Of a stretch of DNA of 6,819 nt, positions 1 through 5,454 are shown piece by piece. Within the stretch, counting starts at the first letter, position 1. The number at the start of each line of letters is the position of its first letter. Both the position numbers and the translations under genes were made by a program. The stretch is from positions 1 through 6,819 of the forward strand of contig JAUYGW010000078.1 of the NCBI GenBank assembly GCA_030690245.1, read 5' to 3'. Under the pieces are notes generated by a model, which worked only from the letters and a program-made list of their open reading frames with translations, searched no databases and was not told where the DNA came from. This DNA comes from Gallionella sp. Its GTDB lineage: Bacteria; Pseudomonadota; Gammaproteobacteria; Burkholderiales; Gallionellaceae.

Positions 1-1389
1 TTCCCGGTCGTGATTCTGGTCTGCCTGCACAGCGGCCTGAGCGAAGGCGAGCGTCTGCACAACTGGCAGCTGGCGCAAGCCGGTGCGGCGCTGATAGTGC
101 TCGGCACGCGGTTGGCGGTGTTCGCCGAGCTGCCCGGACTCGCGCTGATCATCGTCGACGAGGAGCACGACAATTCGTTCAAGCAGCAGGACGGGCTGCG
201 CTATTCGGCGCGTGACGTGGCGATCTTCCGCGCCAGCCAGCGTGGTGTGCCCATCGTGCTGGGTTCGGCGACGCCGTCGCTGGAGAGCTACCACAACGCG
301 CAGAGCGGGCGTTACCGGATGCTCAAGCTGACCGGGCGCGCGCTCGCCGGGGCGCGTCTGCCCGCGGTGCGCTGCATCAACACTAACCAGACCGTGATGC
401 ACCACGGCATCAGCGAGAACCTGCTGCGCGAGATCGGGCTGCGCATCGCGCGCCGCGAGCAGAGCCTGCTGTTCATCAACCGGCGCGGCTATGCGCCGGT
501 GCTGATGTGCACCTCATGCGGCTGGCTGTCCTCTTGCCGCCATTGCGCGGGCAAGATGGTGCTGCATCTCAACGACAAGCGGCTGCGCTGCCACCATTGC
601 GGTTATCAGTTGCGCATGCCGCACGCCTGCCCGAGCTGCGGCAACGCCGAGCTGCACCCGGTCGGCAGCGGCACGCAACGCGTCGAAAGCGTGTTGCAGG
701 AGCGCTTTCCGGACGCGCGCATCCTGCGCGTGGACCGCGACAGCACGCGCAACAAACGCGCCTGGCAAACCATGCGCGAGCAGATCCACGCGAATGAAGT
801 GGACATCCTGGTCGGCACGCAGATGCTCGCGAAGGGGCACGATTTCCCCGCGCTGACGCTGGTCGGGGTGCTCAACCCGGACGGCGCGCTGTACAGCAGC
901 GATTTCCGCGCGGCGGAAAAACTGTTCGCGCAACTGGTGCAGGTGGCCGGGCGCGCCGGGCGCGCCGACAAGCCGGGCGAGGTGATCATCCAGACGGCCT
1001 TCCCCGATCACCCGTTGTTTCTCGCGTTGCAGGCCCATGATTTCGAGGGCTGGGCGGCGTCGCAGCTTGCCGAGCGGCAGATGGCGGGCTTCCCGCCGTT
1101 CGTCTATCAGGCGATGCTGCGCGCCGAGGGCAAGCAGGAAACCGGGGTTTATGCGTTCCTCAACGAGGCGCGCGCCGCTGCGGCCACATTGCAGTCCGCC
1201 GTGGAAATCCTCGGCGTGGTGCCTGCCGCGCTGCCGCGCCGCGCCAATCACATCCGCGCGCAGCTCTTGATACAGGGCGCGAAGCGCAAGGACTTGCAGC
1301 AATTCCTGCGCGCCTGGCAGCCCTTGCTGGATGCATTGCCCGCCCAGAAGCTGCGCTGGTCGCTGGATATCGATCCGCTGGAGTTTTAG
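1..1389 (+). CDS. priA: Primosomal protein N' (PriA helicase), 5' end missing
   Basis: PriA is the cytoplasmic 3'-5' DNA helicase that recognises stalled forks and reloads the replisome. The frame is open from base 1, giving 462 residues up to the TAG stop. Compared with a usual length near 730 aa, the N-terminal DNA-binding domain and Walker A motif lie upstream of the window. Visible in order: the Walker B box DEEH (about residues 53-56), the SATPSLE helicase motif (about 89-95), and the eight-cysteine zinc-binding insert (Cys 170, 173, 179, 182, 197, 200, 210, 213). These are followed by GTQMLAKGHDFP (about 272-283), the arginine-finger motif QVAGRAGR (about 314-321), and the typical C-terminus RWSLDIDPLEF. 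All eight zinc cysteines are present, so nothing suggests a broken gene. A GTG at base 10 is internal, not the start. Codon use is strongly GC-rich, unlike the respiratory genes downstream. Confidence 0.97.
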   Translation, partial: FPVVILVCLHSGLSEGERLHNWQLAQAGAALIVLGTRLAVFAELPGLALIIVDEEHDNSFKQQDGLRYSARDVAIFRASQRGVPIVLGSATPSLESYHNAQSGRYRMLKLTGRALAGARLPAVRCINTNQTVMHHGISENLLREIGLRIARREQSLLFINRRGYAPVLMCTSCGWLSSCRHCAGKMVLHLNDKRLRCHHCGYQLRMPHACPSCGNAELHPVGSGTQRVESVLQERFPDARILRVDRDSTRNKRAWQTMREQIHANEVDILVGTQMLAKGHDFPALTLVGVLNPDGALYSSDFRAAEKLFAQLVQVAGRAGRADKPGEVIIQTAFPDHPLFLALQAHDFEGWAASQLAERQMAGFPPFVYQAMLRAEGKQETGVYAFLNEARAAAATLQSAVEILGVVPAALPRRANHIRAQLLIQGAKRKDLQQFLRAWQPLLDALPAQKLRWSLDIDPLEF

Positions 1390-1398
1390 AAAATCCGG

Positions 1399-1437
1399 TT
1401 CGGACACTCAATTGTCCGAAAGAACTAGTTCTTTTTT
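1399..1437 (+). terminator. Probable Rho-independent terminator of priA
   Basis: Ten bases after the priA stop there is a perfect 8-bp stem, TTCGGACA / TGTCCGAA, with a 6-base loop (1399-1420). It is followed directly by a 16-base perfect palindrome centred on CTAG (1419-1434) that runs into six Ts (1432-1437). The GC-bearing hairpin is 11 bases from the T-run, and the hairpin next to the T-run is AT-rich, so neither is textbook. The position immediately after priA supports a terminator. The palindromes could instead be a regulator binding site. Confidence 0.5.
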
Positions 1438-1628
1438 CTTTCCGAACTGTTCTTTAGACGTATAGGCACGTTGCGCGTGCAGGCTTAGTCTGGCAGCGTG
1501 TGTCGGCTCGGGAGAGGTATGGTGGCGGCACAACAATAACAAGGCTTGGCTGGTGGCATGGATACGATGATTTTTCCGGAGATTTTTGGCGTGCTCGCAT
1601 GCCCTGATTCCGGTATGGCAATAAAAAC

Positions 1629-1642
1629 TTGACCTATATCAA
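1629..1642 (+). promoter_or_regulatory. FNR/ANR-type binding site upstream of the cytochrome operon
   Basis: The 14-mer TTGACCTATATCAA matches the FNR consensus TTGAT-N4-ATCAA at 9 of 10 defined positions. Its centre is at 1635.5. A class II FNR-activated promoter has this centre about 41.5 bases before the transcription start, predicting a start near 1677. A -10-like hexamer sits at the expected place (1665-1670). This suggests activation of the three-gene operon under low oxygen. A CRP/DNR-type paralogue could bind the same motif. The identity of the regulator is inferred. Confidence 0.65.
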
Positions 1643-1664
1643 AAAGTATCCGGTTCCCATCCAA

Positions 1665-1670
1665 TAGAGT
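1665..1670 (+). promoter_or_regulatory. Candidate -10 element of the cytochrome operon promoter
   Basis: TAGAGT matches TATAAT at four of six positions, including the key T1, A2 and T6. It lies 22 bases after the FNR-like box, the spacing of class II FNR promoters, which need no good -35 box. The predicted start is near 1677, giving a leader of roughly 67 nt. Confidence 0.45.
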
Positions 1671-1675
1671 GACGC

Positions 1676-1705
1676 TTCGTCAAAACTAGGTTCGTTAAAA
1701 CTAGG
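1676..1705. repeat. 15-bp tandem duplication in the operon leader
   Basis: Two adjacent copies, TTCGTCAAAACTAGG (1676-1690) and TTCGTTAAAACTAGG (1691-1705), differ at one base. They are followed at 1711-1720 by a doubled TTAAG. If transcription starts near 1677 the repeat is the first part of the mRNA leader. It could be a regulator's direct-repeat operator or a replication-slippage product. Its role is unknown. Confidence 0.85.
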
Positions 1706-1743
1706 ACAGGTTAAGTTAAGTCGAAAACAACAAAGGGAAGATT

Positions 1744-2940
1744 ATGCATAAGCACATAGTTCGTTTATTGACACTGGTTGCGATAATTGCAGTGGTCGCT
1801 ACAACTGCAAAATTTTCAGCCATACAGGATACGTTTCATCAATACGGCCACTACCGCGGTGCCTCGGTAGCGCAAATTGCGGCCAAACTTCCGCAGCACC
1901 AGGGTTCGGCGTCTTGCCAGTCGTGCCATAAGGAAATCTACGCCGAATGGTCGTCCGGCATTCACCAGAAAGCACACAAAGACAACAAGGTGGTGGGCAC
2001 CGTCATTAAGGGTGGGGTCAATTGCGAGGTCTGCCATAACGGCCCTGCGGGCAATCATCCATCCAAGGAAGCGATGCCGCTTTCTGTAGAGGATCAGGTA
2101 ACCACAATCACCCATCTCAAGCATACAACGCATCCGGCCAATGTCGCGGACAGGAATCTGATGCGTGACCCGGAAGACATGCGGATTCTGTGTACCAACT
2201 GCCATGAAAAAACGGTCGGGCGCCCACTGAGGGGCAAGGATAAAGGCGGGGTACCCCAGGTTGCGGTGGACGGTCATGGCGGAAAAGCACAGTGCAACAG
2301 CTGCCACAACCCGCATTCACCCACCATCAATTTTGCGGCCATACCCAGAGCGCCTGTTGATCCGATAACCGGCAAGGTTCTTCCTGTGAGTGCGGAAAAA
2401 TCAGGGGATGCGGGCGCAGGGAGATCAGTGGCGGCTATGTGCAGCGCCTGCCATGGCGATACCGGGGTAAGCCTCAACCCGGAATGGCCGAACCTGGCAG
2501 GGCAAAATGCCAGCTACCTGGCCAATTCGCTTAAGGCATTCAAGGCAGGGGAACGCAAAAATGACCTGATGAGCCCCATGGCGGCTGGCCTGAGCGACGC
2601 TGACATGCGGAACGTAGCTGCTTATTTCTCGAGGAATAGTTGCAGCGTGCCCGGCGGCGACAAGGCGCAGGCCGAATTGGGCAAGGCCAAGGCAGCGGCG
2701 GCAGGTTGTGTGGCATGCCACAGCTCCGGCGGGTTGCGTAACCCTGGCAAGGACGGGATCAGCGGTGCTCAGGTATGGCCGAATCTGGCCGGCCAGAATG
2801 CAGGATACCTGGCTCTGGCGCTCAAATCGTTCCAGGATGGCAGCCGCACCCATGCAGTCATGACGGGCGTGGCGAAGACACTGAGTGCTTCCGATATCGA
2901 TAACTTGGCGGCTTACTACGCCACTGCGAGCTGCAAATGA
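1744..2940 (+). CDS. Hexahaem c-type cytochrome (tetrahaem half plus two c4-like domains)
   Basis: This is a 398-aa periplasmic electron carrier. A hydrophobic stretch at about residues 7-19 is a Sec signal or uncleaved anchor, since no clear signal peptidase site is seen. Six CXXCH haem sites are present, starting at Cys 58, 94, 150, 184, 233 and 322. The first four, with scattered histidines (H74, H78, H105, H124, H127, H130, H178) as possible second ligands, resemble the NrfB/DmsE/c554 style of multihaem cytochromes. The last two sit in two homologous class I cytochrome domains. Each of these has a WPNLAGQNA-type motif (about 248-256 and 345-353) and a candidate Met ligand (M276 or M279; M373), as in cytochrome c4. 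The start has the ribosome site AAGGGAAG at 1733-1740. It is first in an operon with the Fe-S and NrfD genes, overlapping the longest possible reading of the next gene. The likely role is to link the Fe-S/NrfD unit to a soluble partner. The partner is unknown. Confidence 0.9.
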   Translation: MHKHIVRLLTLVAIIAVVATTAKFSAIQDTFHQYGHYRGASVAQIAAKLPQHQGSASCQSCHKEIYAEWSSGIHQKAHKDNKVVGTVIKGGVNCEVCHNGPAGNHPSKEAMPLSVEDQVTTITHLKHTTHPANVADRNLMRDPEDMRILCTNCHEKTVGRPLRGKDKGGVPQVAVDGHGGKAQCNSCHNPHSPTINFAAIPRAPVDPITGKVLPVSAEKSGDAGAGRSVAAMCSACHGDTGVSLNPEWPNLAGQNASYLANSLKAFKAGERKNDLMSPMAAGLSDADMRNVAAYFSRNSCSVPGGDKAQAELGKAKAAAAGCVACHSSGGLRNPGKDGISGAQVWPNLAGQNAGYLALALKSFQDGSRTHAVMTGVAKTLSASDIDNLAAYYATASCK

Positions 2941-2954
2941 ATAAGTTACCTAGC

Positions 2955-2960
2955 GAGGGA
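2955..2960 (+). promoter_or_regulatory. Ribosome binding site deciding the Fe-S protein start
   Basis: GAGGGA lies three bases before ATG 2964, just downstream of the cytochrome stop codon. It favours this start over the in-frame ATG at 2937, whose upstream sequence is the cytochrome coding end and has no purine-rich site. The shorter start also gives a more typical spacing from the N-terminus to the twin-arginine motif. Confidence 0.6.
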
Positions 2961-2963
2961 AAA

Positions 2964-3887
2964 ATGACTACTCAGGATACAAAAATAGAAAAGGAAGCAG
3001 GCGACTTGTCGCGCCGCGACTTCTTGGGCTTATTGGGTAAAGGCGCGGCCTGCGCCGGAGCGCTGGTCGGCGCCGGCAGTGCGCTGGCTTCGGCTAGCGG
3101 GGGGGCGGTAAACGCTCTTGGTGGTGTCGGACCGACATTTCAGCAGGCCGATGATCAATACGCCGAGGCGGTCAAGAACCCACCCAAGATCCCAAATTAC
3201 AACTGGACCCAGCACAAGTGGGCGTTCGGTGTTGATGCCGACCTCTGCATCGGTTGTTTGCGCTGCGTGGAAGCATGCAAGATGGAAAACAGTGTGCAGA
3301 TGGACAGAAACCACACCCGTACCTGGGTTGAGCGCTATGTCTATCTGGAGGGCGAGCACCATGCGCTCGTCGACAGCATCCACGATATCAAAAACGTGGT
3401 GCCAGGCAGCAATGAGACCAGGTTTAAATTCGACGACCGCTACAAGGACGGCCAATTTGAAGGCAAGAAGGTTGAAAAGGCGTTCTTCGTGGCCAAGTTG
3501 TGCAACCAGTGCGAGAAACCTTCCTGCGTTCAGGTATGCCCGACCGGCGCCACCTATAAATCGGTGGATGGTCCGGTGTTGATCGATACGAAATACTGCA
3601 TTGGCTGCCAGTATTGCGTCCAGGCTTGCCCTTATGGCGCGCGCAGCCTGAATCATGAAAGAGGCACCGCCGAGAAGTGCAACTGGTGTTATCACCGTAT
3701 TACCAAAGGGCTGCAACCGGCGTGCGTCGAAGTGTGCCCGACCGGTACACGAGTTTTTGGCGATCGCATGGACCCGGAAAGCCCAGTCAGCGAGTTTATC
3801 CGCAACAACAAGGTAAACGTGCTGCAACCGGCCATGGGTAACTACCCGAATGTGTTTTACAAAGGGATCGATAAGGAGGTTTTCTAA
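2964..3887 (+). CDS. Tat-exported four-[4Fe-4S] ferredoxin-type protein (NrfC/DsrO-like)
   Basis: This 307-aa electron-transfer subunit is predicted to sit on the periplasmic face. A twin-arginine signal, SRRDFLG (residues 16-22), is followed by a hydrophobic Ala/Gly-rich stretch and an ALA cleavage site near residue 42. Sixteen cysteines form four ferredoxin-type groups: 95/98/101/105, 180/183/188/192, 212/215/218/222 and 239/242/254/258. Three of these groups end in CP, and none is degenerate, so four [4Fe-4S] clusters are expected. This is the NrfC/PsrB/TtrB/DsrO family, which wires an NrfD-type membrane subunit to a periplasmic redox partner. The start at 2964 is chosen because GAGGGA (2955-2960) precedes it. 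An in-frame ATG at 2937 overlaps the upstream stop (ATGA) and would add nine residues. The nrfD gene follows after one base. No catalytic subunit is adjacent. Confidence 0.92.
   Translation: MTTQDTKIEKEAGDLSRRDFLGLLGKGAACAGALVGAGSALASASGGAVNALGGVGPTFQQADDQYAEAVKNPPKIPNYNWTQHKWAFGVDADLCIGCLRCVEACKMENSVQMDRNHTRTWVERYVYLEGEHHALVDSIHDIKNVVPGSNETRFKFDDRYKDGQFEGKKVEKAFFVAKLCNQCEKPSCVQVCPTGATYKSVDGPVLIDTKYCIGCQYCVQACPYGARSLNHERGTAEKCNWCYHRITKGLQPACVEVCPTGTRVFGDRMDPESPVSEFIRNNKVNVLQPAMGNYPNVFYKGIDKEVF
3873..3880 (+). promoter_or_regulatory. Strong Shine-Dalgarno site of the NrfD gene
   Basis: AAGGAGGT is a perfect anti-16S match eight bases before ATG 3889. It lies within the last codons of the Fe-S gene. 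It fixes the NrfD start and suggests that this subunit is translated efficiently and coupled to its partner. Confidence 0.85.
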
Positions 3888-3888
3888 A

Positions 3889-5103
3889 ATGGAAAAAGAT
3901 GTCTTTTATCACGTAGCCCCGTTTTCCGGATTCACGTTTCCGAACGAAACTGAAGTGCCGTGGAGCGAACTTATCGTAATCTATCCCTATATCACCGGGC
4001 TGGTTGCCGGCGCGTTTGTGGTATCCAGCCTGCATCACGTGTTCGGTATGGAGCGTTTTGCGCCTATCTCCAAGTTCGCGTTGCTGACATCGCTGTGCTT
4101 CATGTTCTTCGCGCCGACGCCGTTGCTGTTTCACCTGGGTCAGCCGACCCGCGCGCTGAATGCGGTGTTGACGCCGCACTGGACCTCGGCGATGGCGGCC
4201 TTCGGTTATGTTGCGGGGTTTTATATAATCCTGCTGCTGCTGGAAACCTGGTTTTCGTTTCGCGCCGATATTGTCGCGATGTCGAAATCCAGAACCGGCA
4301 TCATGCAGAAAGTGTATCAGGCACTTACGCTGGGCTCGGATGATGTATCGCCGCGCGCGCTGCACACCGACCATACCATTGCGCGCAGGCTGGCGATGAT
4401 CGGTATACCCGGTGCATGCGGATTGCACGGCTACGTCGGGTTCCTGTTCGGATCGCTGAAAACGCGCGAATGGTGGTCGTCCGATTTGATGCCAATCATT
4501 TTCCTGTTGTCTGCCGTTGGTTCGGGCGTCGGGTTGCTGATCGTGATCTATGTGATCACCGCCTGGTGGCGCAAAAAGCCCACGGATGAGGGCGCAGTGC
4601 AAGGTTTGCTGTACGTGTTGTGGACAGGTATTGTCGTCGTGACGGTGATCGAGGCACTGGAAATGGTGCAAATGCTTTACAAAGGGCGCGAAGGTATCGA
4701 GGGCGTGTTTGCCTTGATTCAGGGGCCGATCACGAACAGCATGGTCATTCAATGGGGCGGCGGGTTTTTGGCTCTGATAATCACGTCGATCATGATGCTG
4801 TACAACACCAAGGGTAAGAAGCTGGTTTTCTGGCTTTTCATCAGTGGGCTGTTGATGATGGTCGGGGTGCTGGCGATGCGCTGGAACGTGGTGATTGGCG
4901 GGCAGGAATTGTCCAAGACCATGAGGGGTTTGATGACCTACCATCCAGAGGTATTCGGGCGCGAAAGCCTGTTTACAGTCGCGACGCTATTCACCGCTCC
5001 GTTTGTTGTGCTGTATTTGGCGCAAAAGCTGTTGCCGACGGTTTGGGAAAATGAAGAAGACGATCATGATGATAAAGTGTTCGATGTTCACAAGGCTATT
5101 TGA
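3889..5103 (+). CDS. nrfD: NrfD/DsrP-family membrane protein, quinone-interacting subunit
   Basis: This is a 404-aa polytopic inner-membrane protein. Hydrophobic segments at about 28-50, 62-82, 101-121, 167-189, 199-221, 237-261, 287-304, 312-331 and 361-381 give nine or so helices, near the 8-10 usual for the family. Family-like motifs are the HLGQPTRALN stretch (about 82-91, matching the LGxP loop of NrfD proteins) and RWNVVIGGQ (about 331-339), which recalls DsrP/HmcC-type members. These subunits oxidise quinol or reduce quinone and pass electrons to a partner Fe-S protein, here the gene one base upstream. The start at 3889 is set by a perfect AAGGAGGT (3873-3880). A longer reading from 3850 would run inside the Fe-S gene and lacks such a site. 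The C-terminus is very acidic (ENEEDDHDD at about 387-395). The gene symbol reflects the family, not proof of a nitrite-reduction role. Confidence 0.9.
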   Translation: MEKDVFYHVAPFSGFTFPNETEVPWSELIVIYPYITGLVAGAFVVSSLHHVFGMERFAPISKFALLTSLCFMFFAPTPLLFHLGQPTRALNAVLTPHWTSAMAAFGYVAGFYIILLLLETWFSFRADIVAMSKSRTGIMQKVYQALTLGSDDVSPRALHTDHTIARRLAMIGIPGACGLHGYVGFLFGSLKTREWWSSDLMPIIFLLSAVGSGVGLLIVIYVITAWWRKKPTDEGAVQGLLYVLWTGIVVVTVIEALEMVQMLYKGREGIEGVFALIQGPITNSMVIQWGGGFLALIITSIMMLYNTKGKKLVFWLFISGLLMMVGVLAMRWNVVIGGQELSKTMRGLMTYHPEVFGRESLFTVATLFTAPFVVLYLAQKLLPTVWENEEDDHDDKVFDVHKAI

Positions 5104-5139
5104 TGCGCATAAAATAGCATAGGTGCAAAGCATCACTTG

Positions 5140-5168
5140 AAATCCCGCCTTCACGGCGGGATTTTTTT
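5140..5168 (+). terminator. Rho-independent terminator of the cytochrome/Fe-S/NrfD operon
   Basis: A perfect 10-bp stem, AAATCCCGCC (5140-5149) and GGCGGGATTT (5155-5164), encloses the 5-base loop TTCAC. The T-run spans 5162-5168 (seven Ts). It begins 36 bases after the NrfD stop and separates this operon from the downstream membrane cytochrome gene. The matching A-tract makes it potentially bidirectional, although no gene approaches from the other side. Confidence 0.95.
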
Positions 5169-5288
5169 ATGTACGAAAAAACGGTGCGCTACGCCAGAGG
5201 GAATGGAAATTACCCCGCGAATTGCGCTGCGCAGGCTGTTTTCTGTTAGCATTTGCTCGTTCGGAAAACGAAAATGATTGCGTAACTT

Positions 5289-5302
5289 TTGATTCATTTC
5301 AA
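5289..5302 (+). promoter_or_regulatory. Second FNR-like box, upstream of the membrane monohaem gene
   Basis: TTGATTCATTTCAA matches TTGAT-N4-ATCAA at 9 of 10 defined positions. Its centre is at 5295.5, about 160 bases before the next start codon. Unlike the first box, no good -10 element is found at the class II distance (around 5325-5330 reads GCAAGG), so the promoter geometry is uncertain. Shared motifs upstream of both transcription units suggest common oxygen- or nitric-oxide-type control. Confidence 0.45.
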
Positions 5303-5379
5303 CGCCATCCTTGTGGTTTTAGGAGCAAGGCGGAGATTTTCCCGCGCTTCGGATGCATGAAACCCCGTTGGCTCTATTT

Positions 5380-5407
5380 CGGAATTGCTGGACCGGAATT
5401 TATCGAC
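5380..5407. repeat. Imperfect 14-bp tandem repeat
   Basis: CGGAATTGCTGGAC (5380-5393) and CGGAATTTATCGAC (5394-5407) are adjacent and agree at 11 of 14 positions, including the first seven. It lies in the probable leader of the membrane monohaem gene. Its role is unknown. Confidence 0.6.
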
Positions 5408-5442
5408 CCACGCCTTCTTTTACGACAGCAGCTTGAAAAAAC

Positions 5443-5447
5443 AGGAG
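5443..5447 (+). promoter_or_regulatory. Ribosome binding site of the membrane monohaem gene
   Basis: AGGAG stands seven bases before ATG 5455, with an A-rich spacer. This is near-ideal spacing and supports the chosen start. Confidence 0.8.
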
Positions 5448-5454
5448 AATAAAA

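Larger units (their letters stand above)
1390..1743. other. Intergenic region between priA and the cytochrome operon
   Basis: These 354 bases carry no convincing gene on either strand. The first 70 bases hold palindromes and a T-run (terminator-like). Bases 1629-1670 hold an FNR-like box and a -10 element. Bases 1676-1720 hold short tandem repeats just before the cytochrome start. The middle part (about 1460-1625) contains only a small 15-base inverted repeat (GCACG/CGTGC at 1466-1480) and a 24-codon ORF without a good ribosome binding site. I see no further structure there. The region is clearly less GC-rich than priA. Confidence 0.8.
5104..5454. other. Intergenic region between nrfD and the membrane monohaem gene
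   Basis: This stretch holds the operon terminator (5140-5168), an FNR-like box (5289-5302), an imperfect 14-bp tandem repeat (5380-5407) and the ribosome site of the next gene. An open frame reading from TTG at 5222 to 5452 has no ribosome site, no recognisable motif and odd composition, so I do not call it a gene. A 6-bp inverted repeat, TGATGC/GCATCA (5101-5106 and 5130-5135), spans the NrfD stop and is weak. Confidence 0.75.

Noticed and set aside
514..1407. Long minus-strand open frame opposite priA
   Set aside because: It is an antisense shadow of GC-rich priA codons. The + strand protein has all PriA motifs and the antisense product has none.
1558..1632. 24-codon ORF beginning MDTMIFPEIF before the cytochrome operon
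   Set aside because: There is no ribosome site, its end overlaps the FNR-like box, and the slight likeness of its LACP stretch to Trm112-type proteins is too short to mean anything.
3796..4944. 382-codon minus-strand open frame opposite nrfD
   Set aside because: Its product is rich in His, Gln and Arg with no domain, as expected for the antisense of membrane-protein codons. The + strand gene has a perfect ribosome site and family motifs.
5257..5271. TCGTT/AACGA small hairpin
   Set aside because: A 5-bp AT-containing stem is expected by chance, and it has no T-run or gene-proximal placement.
5222..5452. 76-codon open frame before the membrane monohaem gene
   Set aside because: It starts at TTG with no ribosome site, has no recognisable motif, and covers the FNR-like box and leader of the next gene.
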